Below are positions 34,721 to 43,702 of a DNA stretch of 64,000 bases, piece by piece (the stretch's first letter is position 1; every line of letters begins with the position of its first letter). Under the pieces are notes generated by a model that did not search any database, was not told the origin of the DNA, and saw only the letters and a list, made by a program, of their open reading frames with translations. A program made the position numbers and the translations under genes. The stretch comes from Roseovarius indicus (GTDB taxonomy: Bacteria; Pseudomonadota; Alphaproteobacteria; Rhodobacterales; Rhodobacteraceae), in the NCBI RefSeq assembly GCF_008728195.1, contig NZ_CP031598.1, forward strand, positions 4,030,001 through 4,094,000, given 5' to 3'.

Positions 34721-35185
34721 TCAGAGTCCCAGTTCGCTCAGCCCCGGATGATCATCCGGTCGCCGTCCCTGCAGCCAGCGCATCAGGCGCTCGGCCTCAG
34801 AAATCGGCTGGTCGTTGATCGACGCGATCCGCCGCCGCATCAGACCGTCGCCGGCGAAATCCCAGTTTTCGTTCCCGTAGGAACGAAACCACCGCCCGCC
34901 CTCGTCGCGCCATTCATAGGCAAAGCGCACGGCAATCCGGGCGTCGCTGAAACTCCACAGCTCCTTGATCAACCGATACTCGTGCTCCCGCGCCCATTTC
35001 CGGCTCAGGAACCGCACGATCGCCGGGCGCCCCTCGAACATCTCGGCCCGGTTCCGCCATTGGCTGTCGGGCGTATAGGCCAGCGCCACTAACTCCGGCG
35101 CCCGGCTGTTCCAGGCATCCTCGGCCAAACGCACTTTCTCGGCGGCCGTCTCGCGGGTGAAGGGGGGAAGCGGGGGACGTGCCAT
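34721..35185 (-). CDS. NTF2-like protein, DUF1348
   Basis: A 154-residue protein of the DUF1348/SnoaL-like type with the family's [22 protein letters not shown] and [23 protein letters not shown] segments. The cone-shaped fold often forms a small-molecule pocket; function is not known. First gene of the minus-strand set, divergent from a TetR regulator. A gap of 167 bp separates it from the isochorismatase-fold gene. Confidence 0.85.
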   Translation of the reverse strand: MARPPLPPFTRETAAEKVRLAEDAWNSRAPELVALAYTPDSQWRNRAEMFEGRPAIVRFLSRKWAREHEYRLIKELWSFSDARIAVRFAYEWRDEGGRWFRSYGNENWDFAGDGLMRRRIASINDQPISEAERLMRWLQGRRPDDHPGLSELGL

Positions 35186-35262
35186 TTATCGTCGTTCCTT
35201 GTCAGGGCACCCCGGCCGGCCAGGCAGGGAGGAGAGGATCAGGGCCGGCCGGAGCGCGATGG

Positions 35263-35280
35263 GTTAACCGATCGGTCAAC
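35263..35280. promoter_or_regulatory. TetR operator, site 1
   Basis: GTTAACCGATCGGTCAAC is a near-perfect 18-bp palindrome with ACCGATCGGT core and a single mismatched pair. It lies in the 266-bp interval between the divergent DUF1348 and TetR genes. Confidence 0.65.
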
Positions 35281-35290
35281 TAAAGCCAAT

Positions 35291-35308
35291 CTGTACCGAT
35301 CTGTTAAC
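35291..35308. promoter_or_regulatory. TetR operator, site 2
   Basis: CTGTACCGATCTGTTAAC matches site 1's consensus (GTTGACCGATCGGTTAAC) at 14 of 18 positions. Centres of sites 1 and 2 are 28 bp apart. Confidence 0.55.
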
Positions 35309-35366
35309 CCTGTCAACAAAGTTTACGTGGCGTCTCTTCGCGCTTCCGTGAGGCCCTGAAAAATGC

Positions 35367-35372
35367 TATAAT
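35367..35372 (+). promoter_or_regulatory. -10 element of the TetR gene
   Basis: TATAAT lies 80 bp upstream of the TetR start in an AT-richer segment; the -35 is poor. It may be the regulator's own promoter, downstream of operator sites 1 and 2. Confidence 0.45.
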
Positions 35373-35421
35373 CTTGAGTATGTTACGCGCACCTCCTTGA
35401 AGCCACCGCGTCACCAGTCTA

Positions 35422-35437
35422 AAACAGATCAGTCAAC
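35422..35437. promoter_or_regulatory. TetR operator-like site 3
   Basis: ACAGATCAGTCAAC resembles the operator core (8 of 10 central positions, with the CAAC arm kept). It lies 15 bp before the TetR start codon and just before its ribosome-binding site GGAGG, a position suited to autorepression. Confidence 0.4.
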
Positions 35438-35451
35438 CCTGGAGGCGAATC

Positions 35452-36015
35452 ATGCAGCAGACGAAACGGGGCGAACTCGTTCGCAAGGCGCTCGACACCT
35501 TCTACCGAAACGGCTTCCACGCCACCGGGATGGACATGATCGCCTCCGAAACCGGCGTTTCAAAGACGTCGATCTACAAGCATTTCCGCACCAAGGAGGA
35601 TCTCATCCTCGCCGTCCTCCGCCTGCGCGACGAGAACTTCCGCAACTGGCTCTTCCGCCGGATGGACGACCTCGCCTCCACACCCCAAGACCAGCTGCTC
35701 GCCATGTTCGACGCGCTGGAAGAATGGTTCAGACAGGACACCTACCGCGGCTGCATGTTCATCAAGGCCAGCGCCGAGTACCAGGAGCTCGACGACCCGA
35801 TCCACGCCCAGTCGGCCGAACACAAGCGCCTGCTGCAGGACCACGTCGCGAACCTCTGCAAACAGGCCGGCGCCCCCGCCCCGCAGGACCTCGCCCGTCA
35901 TCTTCTGCTGCTGAAGGAAGGTGCCATCATCATGGCGGTGCTCGGCCGCGGACCCGCCGCCGCGCAAGACGCGAAAACCGCCGCTCACACGCTCATCGAC
36001 GCCGCCCTTCCCTGA
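35452..36015 (+). CDS. TetR/AcrR-family repressor
   Basis: A 187-residue regulator: N-terminal HTH of residues 10-55 (LDTFYRNGFHATGMDMIASETGVSKTSIYKHF), then an all-helical ligand domain. TetR proteins usually act as homodimeric repressors released by a small molecule. CTGGAGG precedes the ATG. It lies divergent from the DUF1348/isochorismatase/YHS set, and three operator-like dyads lie in between, so it probably controls itself and that set. Confidence 0.92.
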   Translation: MQQTKRGELVRKALDTFYRNGFHATGMDMIASETGVSKTSIYKHFRTKEDLILAVLRLRDENFRNWLFRRMDDLASTPQDQLLAMFDALEEWFRQDTYRGCMFIKASAEYQELDDPIHAQSAEHKRLLQDHVANLCKQAGAPAPQDLARHLLLLKEGAIIMAVLGRGPAAAQDAKTAAHTLIDAALP

Positions 36016-36069
36016 GCCTGAGAAAGCACACCCGCCGCTTCTTCTTGGGTAAAATATCCCGGGGGAGAC

Positions 36070-36094
36070 GTTGAAATTCCAAGGGAATTTCAAC
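36070..36094. repeat. 11-bp perfect inverted repeat
   Basis: GTTGAAATTCC (36070-36080) and GGAATTTCAAC (36084-36094) are separated by AAG, in the 102-bp gap between convergent genes. No T-run follows, so it is not an ordinary terminator. The core resembles the palindromes at 45.2 kb. Confidence 0.6.
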
Positions 36095-36117
36095 GGCGGG
36101 GGCAGCGCCCCGAAATC

Positions 36118-36702
36118 CTAACCGATCCCCGTCCGCCCCCGGCGATCAGCCCTGAGCGACGCATAAAGCACATGCGTCCGCCACCGACCGTTGATCTGAA
36201 GGTAGCTCTGCGCCACACCCTCGTACTTGAACCCGCATTTCTCCAAGAGCCGCCGAGACGCCTGGTTCTCCGGCAAACACGCCGCCTCCAGCCGCGACAG
36301 GTCGAGCCGCTCGAACGCGTGATGCACCATCCCCGCGATCGCCTCGCGCATATAGCCCTGACGCGCATAGGGCGCCCCGACCCAATAGCCCAGCGTCCCC
36401 GACTGCGCCGGCCCCCGCCGGATATTGTCCAGCGTGATCGCCCCCAGAAGAACCTCGTCCTCGCGCCTTACAAGGAAAAGCGGCACCGCCGAACCTGCCG
36501 AAATAGACCGCTGCGCCCAGTAAACCCGGTTCGTGAACCCCTTGCGCGACAGGTGATCGCTCGCCCATTGCGGCTCCCACGGCACCAGGAAGTCGGCGCT
36601 CTGCTCGCGCAGCGACGACCAGTCGCGATAATCGGAAAGCTGCGGCTGGCGCAGCGTCAGGCGTTCGGTTTCGATCCGCGTTTTTCGGCGCGGCATGAAC
36701 AT
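36118..36702 (-). CDS. GNAT N-acetyltransferase, RimJ/RimL type
   Basis: A 194-residue GCN5-related acetyltransferase. The start (RIETERLTLRQPQLSDYRDW) is the RimJ/RimL signature; the acetyl-CoA motif A is GYWVGAPYARQGYMREAI; ENQASRRLLEKCGFKYEG is motif B. Likely acetylates protein N-termini (for example ribosomal protein S5 or L12) or a small molecule. Its ATG overlaps the M16 gene stop by a shared ATGA, so it is the last gene of the coupled thrC-M16 run. Confidence 0.88.
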   Translation of the reverse strand: MFMPRRKTRIETERLTLRQPQLSDYRDWSSLREQSADFLVPWEPQWASDHLSRKGFTNRVYWAQRSISAGSAVPLFLVRREDEVLLGAITLDNIRRGPAQSGTLGYWVGAPYARQGYMREAIAGMVHHAFERLDLSRLEAACLPENQASRRLLEKCGFKYEGVAQSYLQINGRWRTHVLYASLRADRRGRTGIG

Positions 36703-37964
36703 CAGGCCGCGCGCCTTTCCTGCAAGGCCTGCAGCGTCGGCGCCTCCTCGACCGGCCCGTAAAGCGCCATCGCGGCGGGGGCCTTGCTGATCGTCGTCTC
36801 GGCGATGTCGCGCACTTCCGGAAGAGTGACCGCGTCGATGCGCTCAACCACCTCGTCGATATCCGGCACCCGGCCCCAGATCTGGATCATCCGTGCCAGC
36901 CGCTCGGCCCGGTTCGACGGGCTTTCCAGCCCCATCAGCAGCCCGGCCTTCATCTGCGCCCGCGCCCGTTCCAGCTCGGCCGGGCTCAGATCCTCGGCCG
37001 CCCGTTTCATCTCGTCCACGGTAATCTGCGCGAGGTCCTGCATCTGCGCGCCCGCGGTACCGGCATAGATCGTCATCATGCCCGTATCCGCATAGGCCCC
37101 GGCCTGCGCGAAGATCGTGTAACACAGGCCCCGCCGCTCGCGGATCTCCTGGAAAAGCCGCGACGACATCGACCCGCCCAGAGCGCAGGAATAGATCTGC
37201 GAGGCATAAACCCCCGGATCGGTATAGTTCGGGCTCTCGAAGGCCAGGGCGAAATGCGCCTGCTCCAGCTGCTTGACCCGGCGGCTTTCACCGCCTTCGA
37301 ACCGCGCACTCGGCGCCGGCCCTGCATTGTCGCCGCTCATGTCGCCAAAAAACCGCTCCGCATCGCGCACCAGCGCGTCATGGTCCACGGCCCCGGCGGC
37401 CGACAGGATCATCTGCCCGGGCCGATAATGCTGCTCCACGAACCCGGTCAGGTCCTCGCGGGAAAACCCCTTCACCCGCGCTTCTTCGCCAAGAATGGTC
37501 CGCCCCAGCGGATGATCCGGATACGCCTTCTCCTGCAGCCAGTCGAAGATGATGTCGTCGGGCGTGTCCAGCGCCTGCCCGATCTCCTGCAGGATGACCC
37601 CCCGCTCCACCTCGATCTCGCGCTGGTCGAAGACCGGCTGGCGCAGGATATCCGCCACCACGTCCAGCGCCAGCGACACGTCATCCTTCAACACACGGGC
37701 ATAGAAGGCCGTCACCTCGCGCGAGGTATAGGCGTTGATATACCCGCCCACATCCTCGATCGCCTCGGCGATCTGAAGCGAGCTGCGCCGCTTTGTGCCC
37801 TTGAAGGCCATGTGCTCGAGGAAATGCGCGATGCCGTTCTGCGGCTCGGTTTCGTGGCGGGCCCCGGCCAGCACCCACACGCCAATGGCGGCCGATTGCA
37901 GGCCGGGCATGTATTCGGTGACGATGCGGAACCCGTTCGGGAGGGTCGTAAGATTAACGGTCAA
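36702..37964 (-). CDS. M16 family metallopeptidase (processing-peptidase-like)
   Basis: A 420-residue pitrilysin-family protease. The inverted zinc motif HFLEH has His47, Glu50 and His51, with the distal glutamate in IEVERGVILQE. It is the single-domain type related to mitochondrial processing peptidase beta, usual in alphaproteobacteria. The start codon is TTG at 37964 in a TTGA overlap with the thrC stop; the family N-terminus MTVNLTTLPNGFRIV supports it. AAGGA lies upstream. Role not known; an envelope or peptide-degrading function is likely. Confidence 0.9.
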   Translation of the reverse strand: MTVNLTTLPNGFRIVTEYMPGLQSAAIGVWVLAGARHETEPQNGIAHFLEHMAFKGTKRRSSLQIAEAIEDVGGYINAYTSREVTAFYARVLKDDVSLALDVVADILRQPVFDQREIEVERGVILQEIGQALDTPDDIIFDWLQEKAYPDHPLGRTILGEEARVKGFSREDLTGFVEQHYRPGQMILSAAGAVDHDALVRDAERFFGDMSGDNAGPAPSARFEGGESRRVKQLEQAHFALAFESPNYTDPGVYASQIYSCALGGSMSSRLFQEIRERRGLCYTIFAQAGAYADTGMMTIYAGTAGAQMQDLAQITVDEMKRAAEDLSPAELERARAQMKAGLLMGLESPSNRAERLARMIQIWGRVPDIDEVVERIDAVTLPEVRDIAETTISKAPAAMALYGPVEEAPTLQALQERRAA

Positions 37965-39349
37965 TGGCCGGTGCGGTCCTTGATGATGTCTTCGATTGCG
38001 GTGAGGTCGTTTTCAACCCGTGTCACACGCTCTGACCGGTCATACAGGTCGGCCATATGCGAGGGCAAGGGGGGACGAAGGCCACTGGCCTCTTCCACCG
38101 CGTCAGGGAACTTCGCGGGGTGGGCGGTGGCCAGCGTGATCATCGGCGTGCCGGGCGCATGATGCTCCTCGGCCACCTTCACGCCCACGGCCGAGTGCGG
38201 GCACAGCAATTCGCCCGTGCCATTCCACAGCCGCGCAATCGTCGCCCGCGTCTCCTCCTCCGAGCAATTGCCCGAGTCGAAACTCTCCCGCAGCGCCTCC
38301 AGCGCGCCCTGGCTCACCTTGAATCCGCCCGCCTTCAGCTCGTCCATCAGCTGGCCCACGGCATTGCCGTCCTCGCCATAGGCATAGTAGAGCGCCCGCT
38401 CGAAATTCGAGCTCACCTGTATATCCATAGACGGGCTGATAGACGGGATCACCCCGTCGGGCGTGTAATCCCCTTGGCTCAGGCAGCGGTGCAGAATGTC
38501 GTTCTGGTTGGTGGCCACCACCAGCCGGTCGATCGGCAGGCCCATACGTTTCGCGATGTAACCGGCAAAAATATCCCCGAAATTCCCCGTGGGAACGGTG
38601 AAACTCACACTTCTATGCGGAGCGCCCACAGAAACGGCCGAGGTGAAGTAATAGACGACCTGCGCCAGCACCCTTGCCCAGTTGATCGAGTTCACGCCCG
38701 CCAGCCCCACTGCGTCGCGGAAGGCGAAGTCGTTGAACATGTCCTTCACCCGCGCCTGGCAATCGTCGAAATGCCCGGTCACGGAAAGCGCGTGAACGTT
38801 GTCCTCCGACGGCGTGGTCATCTGGCGGCGCTGCACCTCGGACACCCGGCCATGCGGGAACAGGATGAAGACATCCACCGCCTCCAGCCCCCGGAACGCC
38901 TCGATCGCGGCACTGCCCGTGTCGCCGCTCGTGGCGCCAACGATGCACACCCGGTTCCCCGACCGCGTCAGCGACGCCTCGAAAAGCTGCCCGATCAGCT
39001 GCATCGCGAAATCCTTGAAGGCCAGCGTCGGCCCGTGGAACAGCTCCAGCAGGAAATGGCCCGAGCCGAGCTGCACCAGAGGCGCCCGCGCGTCATGGGC
39101 AAACCCGGCATAGGCCCGCTCGATGATCCCGCGGAACTCGTCCTCGGTGAACGCCCCGCCAAGGAAAGGCCACATAACCCGGAACGCGGCCTCCTCGTAA
39201 CTCACCCCCTCAAGCGCGGCGATATCCGCCTTGCTCATCTGCGGAATGCTCTCGGGCAGGTAAAGCCCGCCATCCCGGGCCAGCCCGGTCAGCATGGCCT
39301 CCTCGAAGCTCAGAACAGGGGCGTTTCCCCGGGTCGAGATGTATTTCAT
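37961..39349 (-). CDS. thrC: Threonine synthase
   Basis: A 462-residue PLP enzyme making threonine from O-phosphohomoserine. N-terminus MKYISTRGNAPVLSFEEA is typical of the long class II type; PLP lysine is in PTLAFKDFAMQ (about Lys111); the GATSGDTGSAAIEAF phosphate-binding loop is present. It shares ATGA with SURF1 upstream and TTGA with the M16 gene downstream, so translation of the three is coupled. Confidence 0.96.
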   Translation of the reverse strand: MKYISTRGNAPVLSFEEAMLTGLARDGGLYLPESIPQMSKADIAALEGVSYEEAAFRVMWPFLGGAFTEDEFRGIIERAYAGFAHDARAPLVQLGSGHFLLELFHGPTLAFKDFAMQLIGQLFEASLTRSGNRVCIVGATSGDTGSAAIEAFRGLEAVDVFILFPHGRVSEVQRRQMTTPSEDNVHALSVTGHFDDCQARVKDMFNDFAFRDAVGLAGVNSINWARVLAQVVYYFTSAVSVGAPHRSVSFTVPTGNFGDIFAGYIAKRMGLPIDRLVVATNQNDILHRCLSQGDYTPDGVIPSISPSMDIQVSSNFERALYYAYGEDGNAVGQLMDELKAGGFKVSQGALEALRESFDSGNCSEEETRATIARLWNGTGELLCPHSAVGVKVAEEHHAPGTPMITLATAHPAKFPDAVEEASGLRPPLPSHMADLYDRSERVTRVENDLTAIEDIIKDRTGH

Positions 39350-40029
39350 GTCTCTGCCCCTTTCGCGGGTTGGCGCATGCGCCAGATAAGCAGGCCGGTC
39401 ATCGCGGCCCACAGGACGGCCAGCGAAAACCACGTGATCGCATATTCGAGGTGATCGTTGGGAATTGCGCTCGTGTCTACCGGCAAAGGCGTCGCGCCCG
39501 TGTCTTCGGGCGACATTTCCCGCACGACCACCAGCAGCGGCTCGGTCTCGAACACCTCGGCCATCTGGCCGATATCCCGGGCGAACCACATGTTCTCCTC
39601 GAGGTCATTCTCGGGGGTCGAGGAATTCCGGTCATCCGGCCAGTGCAGGTTGCCGGTCACCTCGACCGGCCCGGTCGGTGGCGCGCGCATCTCGCCGTCG
39701 ATCTTGATGAACCCCCGGTCGAGCAGCACCCGCCGCCCCTCCTCCGTCTCGAAGGGCGAGATGATGCGATAGCCTGCGCCCACATGCTTCTGGCTCACCA
39801 GCACCCGCAACAGCCCGGGCTGGAACCGCCCGGTCATCTCGACCGGCAGGTACTTGTCCGCCTCTTGCTCCGGGCTTTCCGGCAGCGCCACGGGCTCCGC
39901 CGCGATCTTCGCCTCGATCCTGGCCAGGATCTCTTCCTTCCACGCCAGCCGCTGCACCTGCCACACGCCGAGGCTGACAAGCACGGCGACACCGGCGATG
40001 CCGAAAAGCAGGGGAAGGATGAAGCGCAC
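39346..40029 (-). CDS. SURF1-family oxidase assembly protein
   Basis: A roughly 227-residue membrane protein with an N-terminal (RFILPLLFGIAGVAVLVSLGVW) and a C-terminal (AITWFSLAVLWAAMTGLLIW) membrane helix around a large periplasmic domain; QRLAWKEEIL and LLDRGFI are SURF1 features. SURF1 aids heme a insertion into subunit I of cytochrome aa3. Start: GTG at 40029 is preferred because GAGG sits 9 bases before; a TTG at 40044 is the alternative. Overlaps thrC. Confidence 0.9.
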   Translation of the reverse strand: MRFILPLLFGIAGVAVLVSLGVWQVQRLAWKEEILARIEAKIAAEPVALPESPEQEADKYLPVEMTGRFQPGLLRVLVSQKHVGAGYRIISPFETEEGRRVLLDRGFIKIDGEMRAPPTGPVEVTGNLHWPDDRNSSTPENDLEENMWFARDIGQMAEVFETEPLLVVVREMSPEDTGATPLPVDTSAIPNDHLEYAITWFSLAVLWAAMTGLLIWRMRQPAKGAET

Positions 40030-40051
40030 GTGCAGGTTCCTCAATTGAAAA

Positions 40052-40107
40052 GGGTGCGCTGGAAGCGCACCCTACGGGGTCTGGTGTAGGGTGCGCTTGA
40101 GCGCACC
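40052..40107. repeat. Double REP-like hairpin after coxC
   Basis: GGGTGCGCT (40052-40060) / AGCGCACCC (40064-40072), and GGTGCGCT (40090-40097) / AGCGCACC (40100-40107). The two are mirror images flanking CTACGGGG, so a larger stem is possible. A similar GTAGGGTGGG element occurs before ctaB at 42.66 kb. Repeats of the GTAGGGTGCGC type are scattered through many proteobacterial genomes. Here it may end or slow coxC transcription. Confidence 0.6.
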
Positions 40108-40118
40108 GTGCGTGGCCC

Positions 40119-40925
40119 TCAGCCGCCCCAGATATAGACGGCGGCGAACAGGAACAGCCACACCACGTCGACGAAGTGCCAGTACCACGCCGCGGCTTCG
40201 AAGCCCACGTGGTTCTCCGGGGTGAAATGCCCTTTCAGCACCCGCATCAGGCAGACGAACAGGAAGATCGTCCCGATGACCACGTGCGCCCCGTGGAAGC
40301 CCGTCGCCATGAAGAAGGTGGCACCATAGATGTTGCCCGAGAAGCCGAAAGCCGCGTGGCTGTATTCATACACCTGGAAGACGGTGAACAGCGCGCCCAG
40401 GGCGATGGAGATGATCAGGCCCCATTTCATGTCTTCGCGGTTGTTCTCGTGCACCAGCGCGTGGTGCGCCCACGTCGCGGCCGCGCCCGAGCACAGCAGG
40501 ATCAGCGTGTTGATCAGCGGCAGGTGCCACGGGTCGAACGTCTCGATGCCCGCCGGCGGCCAGACACCCTCGACCAGCGGGCTCGCGCCGTCAGGGTCCA
40601 TCGGGTACATGGCGTGCTTGAAGAAGGTCCAGAACCACGCCGAGAAGAACATCACCTCGGACATGATGAACAGGATGAACCCGTAGCGCAGGCCGATGCG
40701 CACGACGGGCGTGTGATCGCCCACGTGGTTCTCCTTGATGGTCTCGGCCCACCAGCCGAACATCGTGTAGGCCACGCCCACGGTCCCCATCAGAAGCACC
40801 CAGGGCCCGCTTCCGTGGAAATAGAGAACGGCGCCAAAGAGCATGACGAACCCTGCGACCGCGCCGATGAACGGGTAGGCCGAGGGGCTCAGGATGTGGT
40901 AGTCGTGATTTTTCTCATGTGCCAT
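40119..40925 (-). CDS. coxC: Cytochrome c oxidase subunit III
   Basis: A 268-residue seven-helix subunit III of the aa3-type terminal oxidase. Features include the N-terminal [33 protein letters not shown] with the subunit III glutamate region, and the C-terminal [19 protein letters not shown]. It lies 27 bp after ctaG. Subunit III stabilises the catalytic core and may guide oxygen. CoxA (subunit I) is absent from this cluster and must be elsewhere. Confidence 0.97.
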   Translation of the reverse strand: MAHEKNHDYHILSPSAYPFIGAVAGFVMLFGAVLYFHGSGPWVLLMGTVGVAYTMFGWWAETIKENHVGDHTPVVRIGLRYGFILFIMSEVMFFSAWFWTFFKHAMYPMDPDGASPLVEGVWPPAGIETFDPWHLPLINTLILLCSGAAATWAHHALVHENNREDMKWGLIISIALGALFTVFQVYEYSHAAFGFSGNIYGATFFMATGFHGAHVVIGTIFLFVCLMRVLKGHFTPENHVGFEAAAWYWHFVDVVWLFLFAAVYIWGG

Positions 40926-40952
40926 GGTGCGTATCCCTCGCCAAAGCGTGTC

Positions 40953-41534
40953 TTAATTCGTGGTTGTATCGGTTTCGCCGCCGGTCGCAAGCGCTGCCTG
41001 CTCTTCCGGCAGGTCGATTTCGTAGAACGTGTAGGACAGCGTGATCGTCTTGGTGTACTTCGCATCGCGGTCTGTCACGATGCCCGGGTCGACAAAGTAG
41101 GTCACCGGCATTTCCACCCGCTGTCCGGGCTGCAGCACCTGCTCGGTGAAGCAGAAACAGTCGACCTTGTTGAAGAACCCGCCCGCCTCGTAGGGCGTGA
41201 CGTTATAGGCCGCCTGGCCGGCAATCGGGCGGTCGGTCGGATTGTAGGCCTCGAAGAAGGCCAACCCGGTTTCACCGATCTTGAGTTCGACCTCGCGCTG
41301 CATGGGCTTGAACTCCCACGGCATGCCGCGCTCCTTCGAGGCGGAAAAGCGCACCTTGATCGTTTCGTCGAGAATTTCCTGCGACCCGGCCGAATTGGTG
41401 CCCGGCGTTCCGCCAAAACCCGTCACCCGGCAGAACCAGTCATAGAACGGCACCGACGCCCAGGCGAGGCCGCCCATCACGACGACAACGCTCACAAGCT
41501 TGACCACGGTTTTGCTGTTGCCATCCATCGCCAT
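40953..41534 (-). CDS. ctaG: Cytochrome c oxidase assembly protein CtaG (Cox11)
   Basis: A 193-residue single-helix periplasmic copper chaperone for the CuB site. The copper-binding CFCF motif has Cys126 and Cys128; another cysteine is at residue 35 (DWFCRVTGF). The anchor helix is about residues 10-28. The start shares ATGA with the small subunit gene upstream. Confidence 0.95.
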   Translation of the reverse strand: MAMDGNSKTVVKLVSVVVVMGGLAWASVPFYDWFCRVTGFGGTPGTNSAGSQEILDETIKVRFSASKERGMPWEFKPMQREVELKIGETGLAFFEAYNPTDRPIAGQAAYNVTPYEAGGFFNKVDCFCFTEQVLQPGQRVEMPVTYFVDPGIVTDRDAKYTKTITLSYTFYEIDLPEEQAALATGGETDTTTN

Positions 41535-41695
41535 CAGTCCGCCGCCTCGTTCATTGGCATTGTGAAATCGTCGGTCGACACCTTCGCCACGGTCAGCCCG
41601 AAGACCAGCGCCACGAAGGCGGCCAGCACCAGGCCGAGCCCGAGGTTGCGGGAAAACCGGCGCTTGTGCAGGTCATGCTGTTTCGACAGCGCCAT
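41534..41695 (-). CDS. Small cytochrome oxidase-associated membrane protein
   Basis: A 53-residue protein with a basic N-terminus ([13 protein letters not shown]) and one membrane helix ([20 protein letters not shown]). Position between ctaB and ctaG, overlapping both by ATGA, matches the CoxF-like small protein found in this place in other Rhodobacteraceae. A role in oxidase assembly is inferred from position only. Confidence 0.75.
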   Translation of the reverse strand: MALSKQHDLHKRRFSRNLGLGLVLAAFVALVFGLTVAKVSTDDFTMPMNEAAD

Positions 41696-42636
41696 CACCA
41701 GCCTCCCAGCCCGAGCGGCGCCATCGCGGTGTCGAGCGCGATCGCCCCGAAATGCGCGAAGAGATACAGCAGCGACAACTTGAAGAACGACCGCTCCGCC
41801 TTGTACTTGTCGGCCTCCGCCATCACCTCGTCCCGCCGCCAGATCGCCCAGGCCCCTTTCAGGAACAGCGCGTTCAGCACGACAGCGGTGGCCAGGTAGA
41901 CCGGCCCGCCGATCGAGGTGAACCCCGCACCCACGGCCAGCGCGGCCAGTAGCAGCGTGTAGACCAGAATATGCGCCCGCGTCGCCCGGCGCCCGTGGGT
42001 CACCGTCAGCATCGGCACGCCGGCATCGTCGTAATCCGAGCGCATGAACAGCGCCAGCGCCCAGAAATGCGGCGGCGTCCACATGAAGATCAGCGCGAAC
42101 ATCAGTACCGATTCGAGGCTCACACCCCCTGTCACAGCGGCCCAGCCGATCATCGGCGGAAACGCCCCGGCAGCCCCGCCGATCACGATGTTCTGCGGCG
42201 TCCAGCGCTTCAGCCACATCGAGTAGATGACGACGTAGAAGAAAATGGTGAAGGCCAGCAGCGCGGCGGCAAAAAGGTTCGTCGCCAGCCCCAGCATGAT
42301 CACGGCAAACCCGGCCAGCGTCATGCCGAACCCGAACGCCTCCGATCCGGTGATCCGCCCCGACGGGATCGGCCGGTTCCGGGTGCGCTTCATCACCCGG
42401 TCGATATCGGCATCCCACCACATGTTCAGCGCGCCCGAGGCCCCGCCGCCAACGGCGATGAACAGGATCGCGGCAAAGCCCACCACCGGATGCACGGCAC
42501 CCGGCGCGGCGTAAAGGCCGACAAAGGCGGTAAACACCACCAGCGTCATCACCCGCGGCTTCAGCAGGGCGAAGTAATCCCCGAACCCGGCTTCGCCGGT
42601 CTGCGGGGTGCTGGCTGAAAGGCTTGCGTCGCTCAT
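41695..42636 (-). CDS. ctaB: Protoheme IX farnesyltransferase
   Basis: A 313-residue polytopic membrane enzyme that adds a farnesyl group to heme b to make heme o, the precursor of heme a. UbiA-family aspartate-rich motif [15 protein letters not shown] (Asn71, Asp75, Asp79) and the second motif near [11 protein letters not shown]. It lies 77 bp after coxB and overlaps the small membrane protein gene. Confidence 0.96.
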   Translation of the reverse strand: MSDASLSASTPQTGEAGFGDYFALLKPRVMTLVVFTAFVGLYAAPGAVHPVVGFAAILFIAVGGGASGALNMWWDADIDRVMKRTRNRPIPSGRITGSEAFGFGMTLAGFAVIMLGLATNLFAAALLAFTIFFYVVIYSMWLKRWTPQNIVIGGAAGAFPPMIGWAAVTGGVSLESVLMFALIFMWTPPHFWALALFMRSDYDDAGVPMLTVTHGRRATRAHILVYTLLLAALAVGAGFTSIGGPVYLATAVVLNALFLKGAWAIWRRDEVMAEADKYKAERSFFKLSLLYLFAHFGAIALDTAMAPLGLGGW

Positions 42637-42661
42637 TTAACTCTCCGGCTGGCGGGTGTCG

Positions 42662-42702
42662 CCCACCCTACGCGCATTCCGTAGGGTGGGTGCCAACCCA
42701 CC
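42662..42702. repeat. REP-like palindrome between coxB and ctaB
   Basis: CCCACCCTAC (42662-42671) and GTAGGGTGGG (42681-42690) form a perfect 10-bp inverted repeat, overlapped by GGTGGGT / ACCCACC (42685-42702). The same GTAGGGTG family appears after coxC. It sits between the coxB stop and the ctaB start. Confidence 0.6.
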
Positions 42703-42713
42703 ATTGCCTCATT

Positions 42714-43559
42714 TCACTCGGCGATCGACGCCACGTCCACATTGCGCGGCGTGCCGGCATATTCCTCGATCGCGCCGTCGAGCCACTCGTCATACTCTTC
42801 CTGGCTGACGACCTTGACGGTGATCGGCATATAGGCGTGGTCCTTGCCGCACAGTTCCGAACACTGGCCGAAATAGGTGCCTTCCTTCTCGGCCTTGAAC
42901 CACAGGCGGGCGGTCCGGCCCGGCACCGCGTCCTGCTTCACGCCGAAGGCCGGGATGGTCCAGGAGTGGATCACGTCGGCGCCGGTCACGTGCATCACGA
43001 TGGTCTTGTTCACGGGCACGACGACGGCCGTGTCGGTGGCCAGCAGGTACTCGTCCTCGCTGTAGCCGGCATCGGCCAGCTCCTCGCGCGGCAGCAGGAA
43101 GCTCTCGAAGCCGAAATCGTGGTCTTCGTACTCGTAGCCCCAGAACCACTGGTAGCCCGTCACCTTGATGTTGATGTCAGCCTCGGGAATCTCCTGCTGC
43201 TTGAACAGCACGGGCAGCGAGAATGCCCCGATGAAGACGAGAATCACGATCGGGATGATCGTCCACGCCACCTCGACGGGCGAGTTGTGGGTGAATTTCG
43301 CCGGCTCCGGGTTGGCCTTGCGGTTATACCGCAGGATGCAGATCGCCAGCAGGACACAGACGAAGATGACGATCGCCGTGATGATGATGTTGATCATCCC
43401 GTCCAGCCAGTGAATGTCGCGGGCCAGTTCGGTGGCGGCCACCTGGAACCCCATGGCCCCCTCGCGCGGCTTGCCGATATTCTCGGCCGCCTCCTGCGCA
43501 AAGGCGGGGAAAGCGGTCATCGCGGCCATGGCGGCCAGCAGGCTGGAAAGTCTTCGCAT
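42714..43559 (-). CDS. coxB: Cytochrome c oxidase subunit II
   Basis: A 281-residue subunit II: signal peptide about 1-21 (ending AFA), two membrane helices (about 50-75 and 92-113), then the periplasmic CuA domain with [12 protein letters not shown] (Cys233, Cys237, His241, Met244) and a His in VIHSWTIP. It receives electrons from cytochrome c. Start at 43559 is favoured over a longer frame to 43682 because of the signal peptide and a purine-rich site. First gene of the oxidase run; an FNR box lies 144 bp upstream. Confidence 0.97.
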   Translation of the reverse strand: MRRLSSLLAAMAAMTAFPAFAQEAAENIGKPREGAMGFQVAATELARDIHWLDGMINIIITAIVIFVCVLLAICILRYNRKANPEPAKFTHNSPVEVAWTIIPIVILVFIGAFSLPVLFKQQEIPEADINIKVTGYQWFWGYEYEDHDFGFESFLLPREELADAGYSEDEYLLATDTAVVVPVNKTIVMHVTGADVIHSWTIPAFGVKQDAVPGRTARLWFKAEKEGTYFGQCSELCGKDHAYMPITVKVVSQEEYDEWLDGAIEEYAGTPRNVDVASIAE

Positions 43560-43702
43560 TTTGCACCCTGATCGGTTGAAGCGTTCGTCGTGTATTAGTA
43601 AATCTGTGGGCAGGCCGCACGGCAGCCCCTCGTTCGCTGTCGGTAAAAACCATATTCTGCCCCGGCAGACAAGAAAGAGCATTGCGGCAAACGGACGCTT
43701 TT

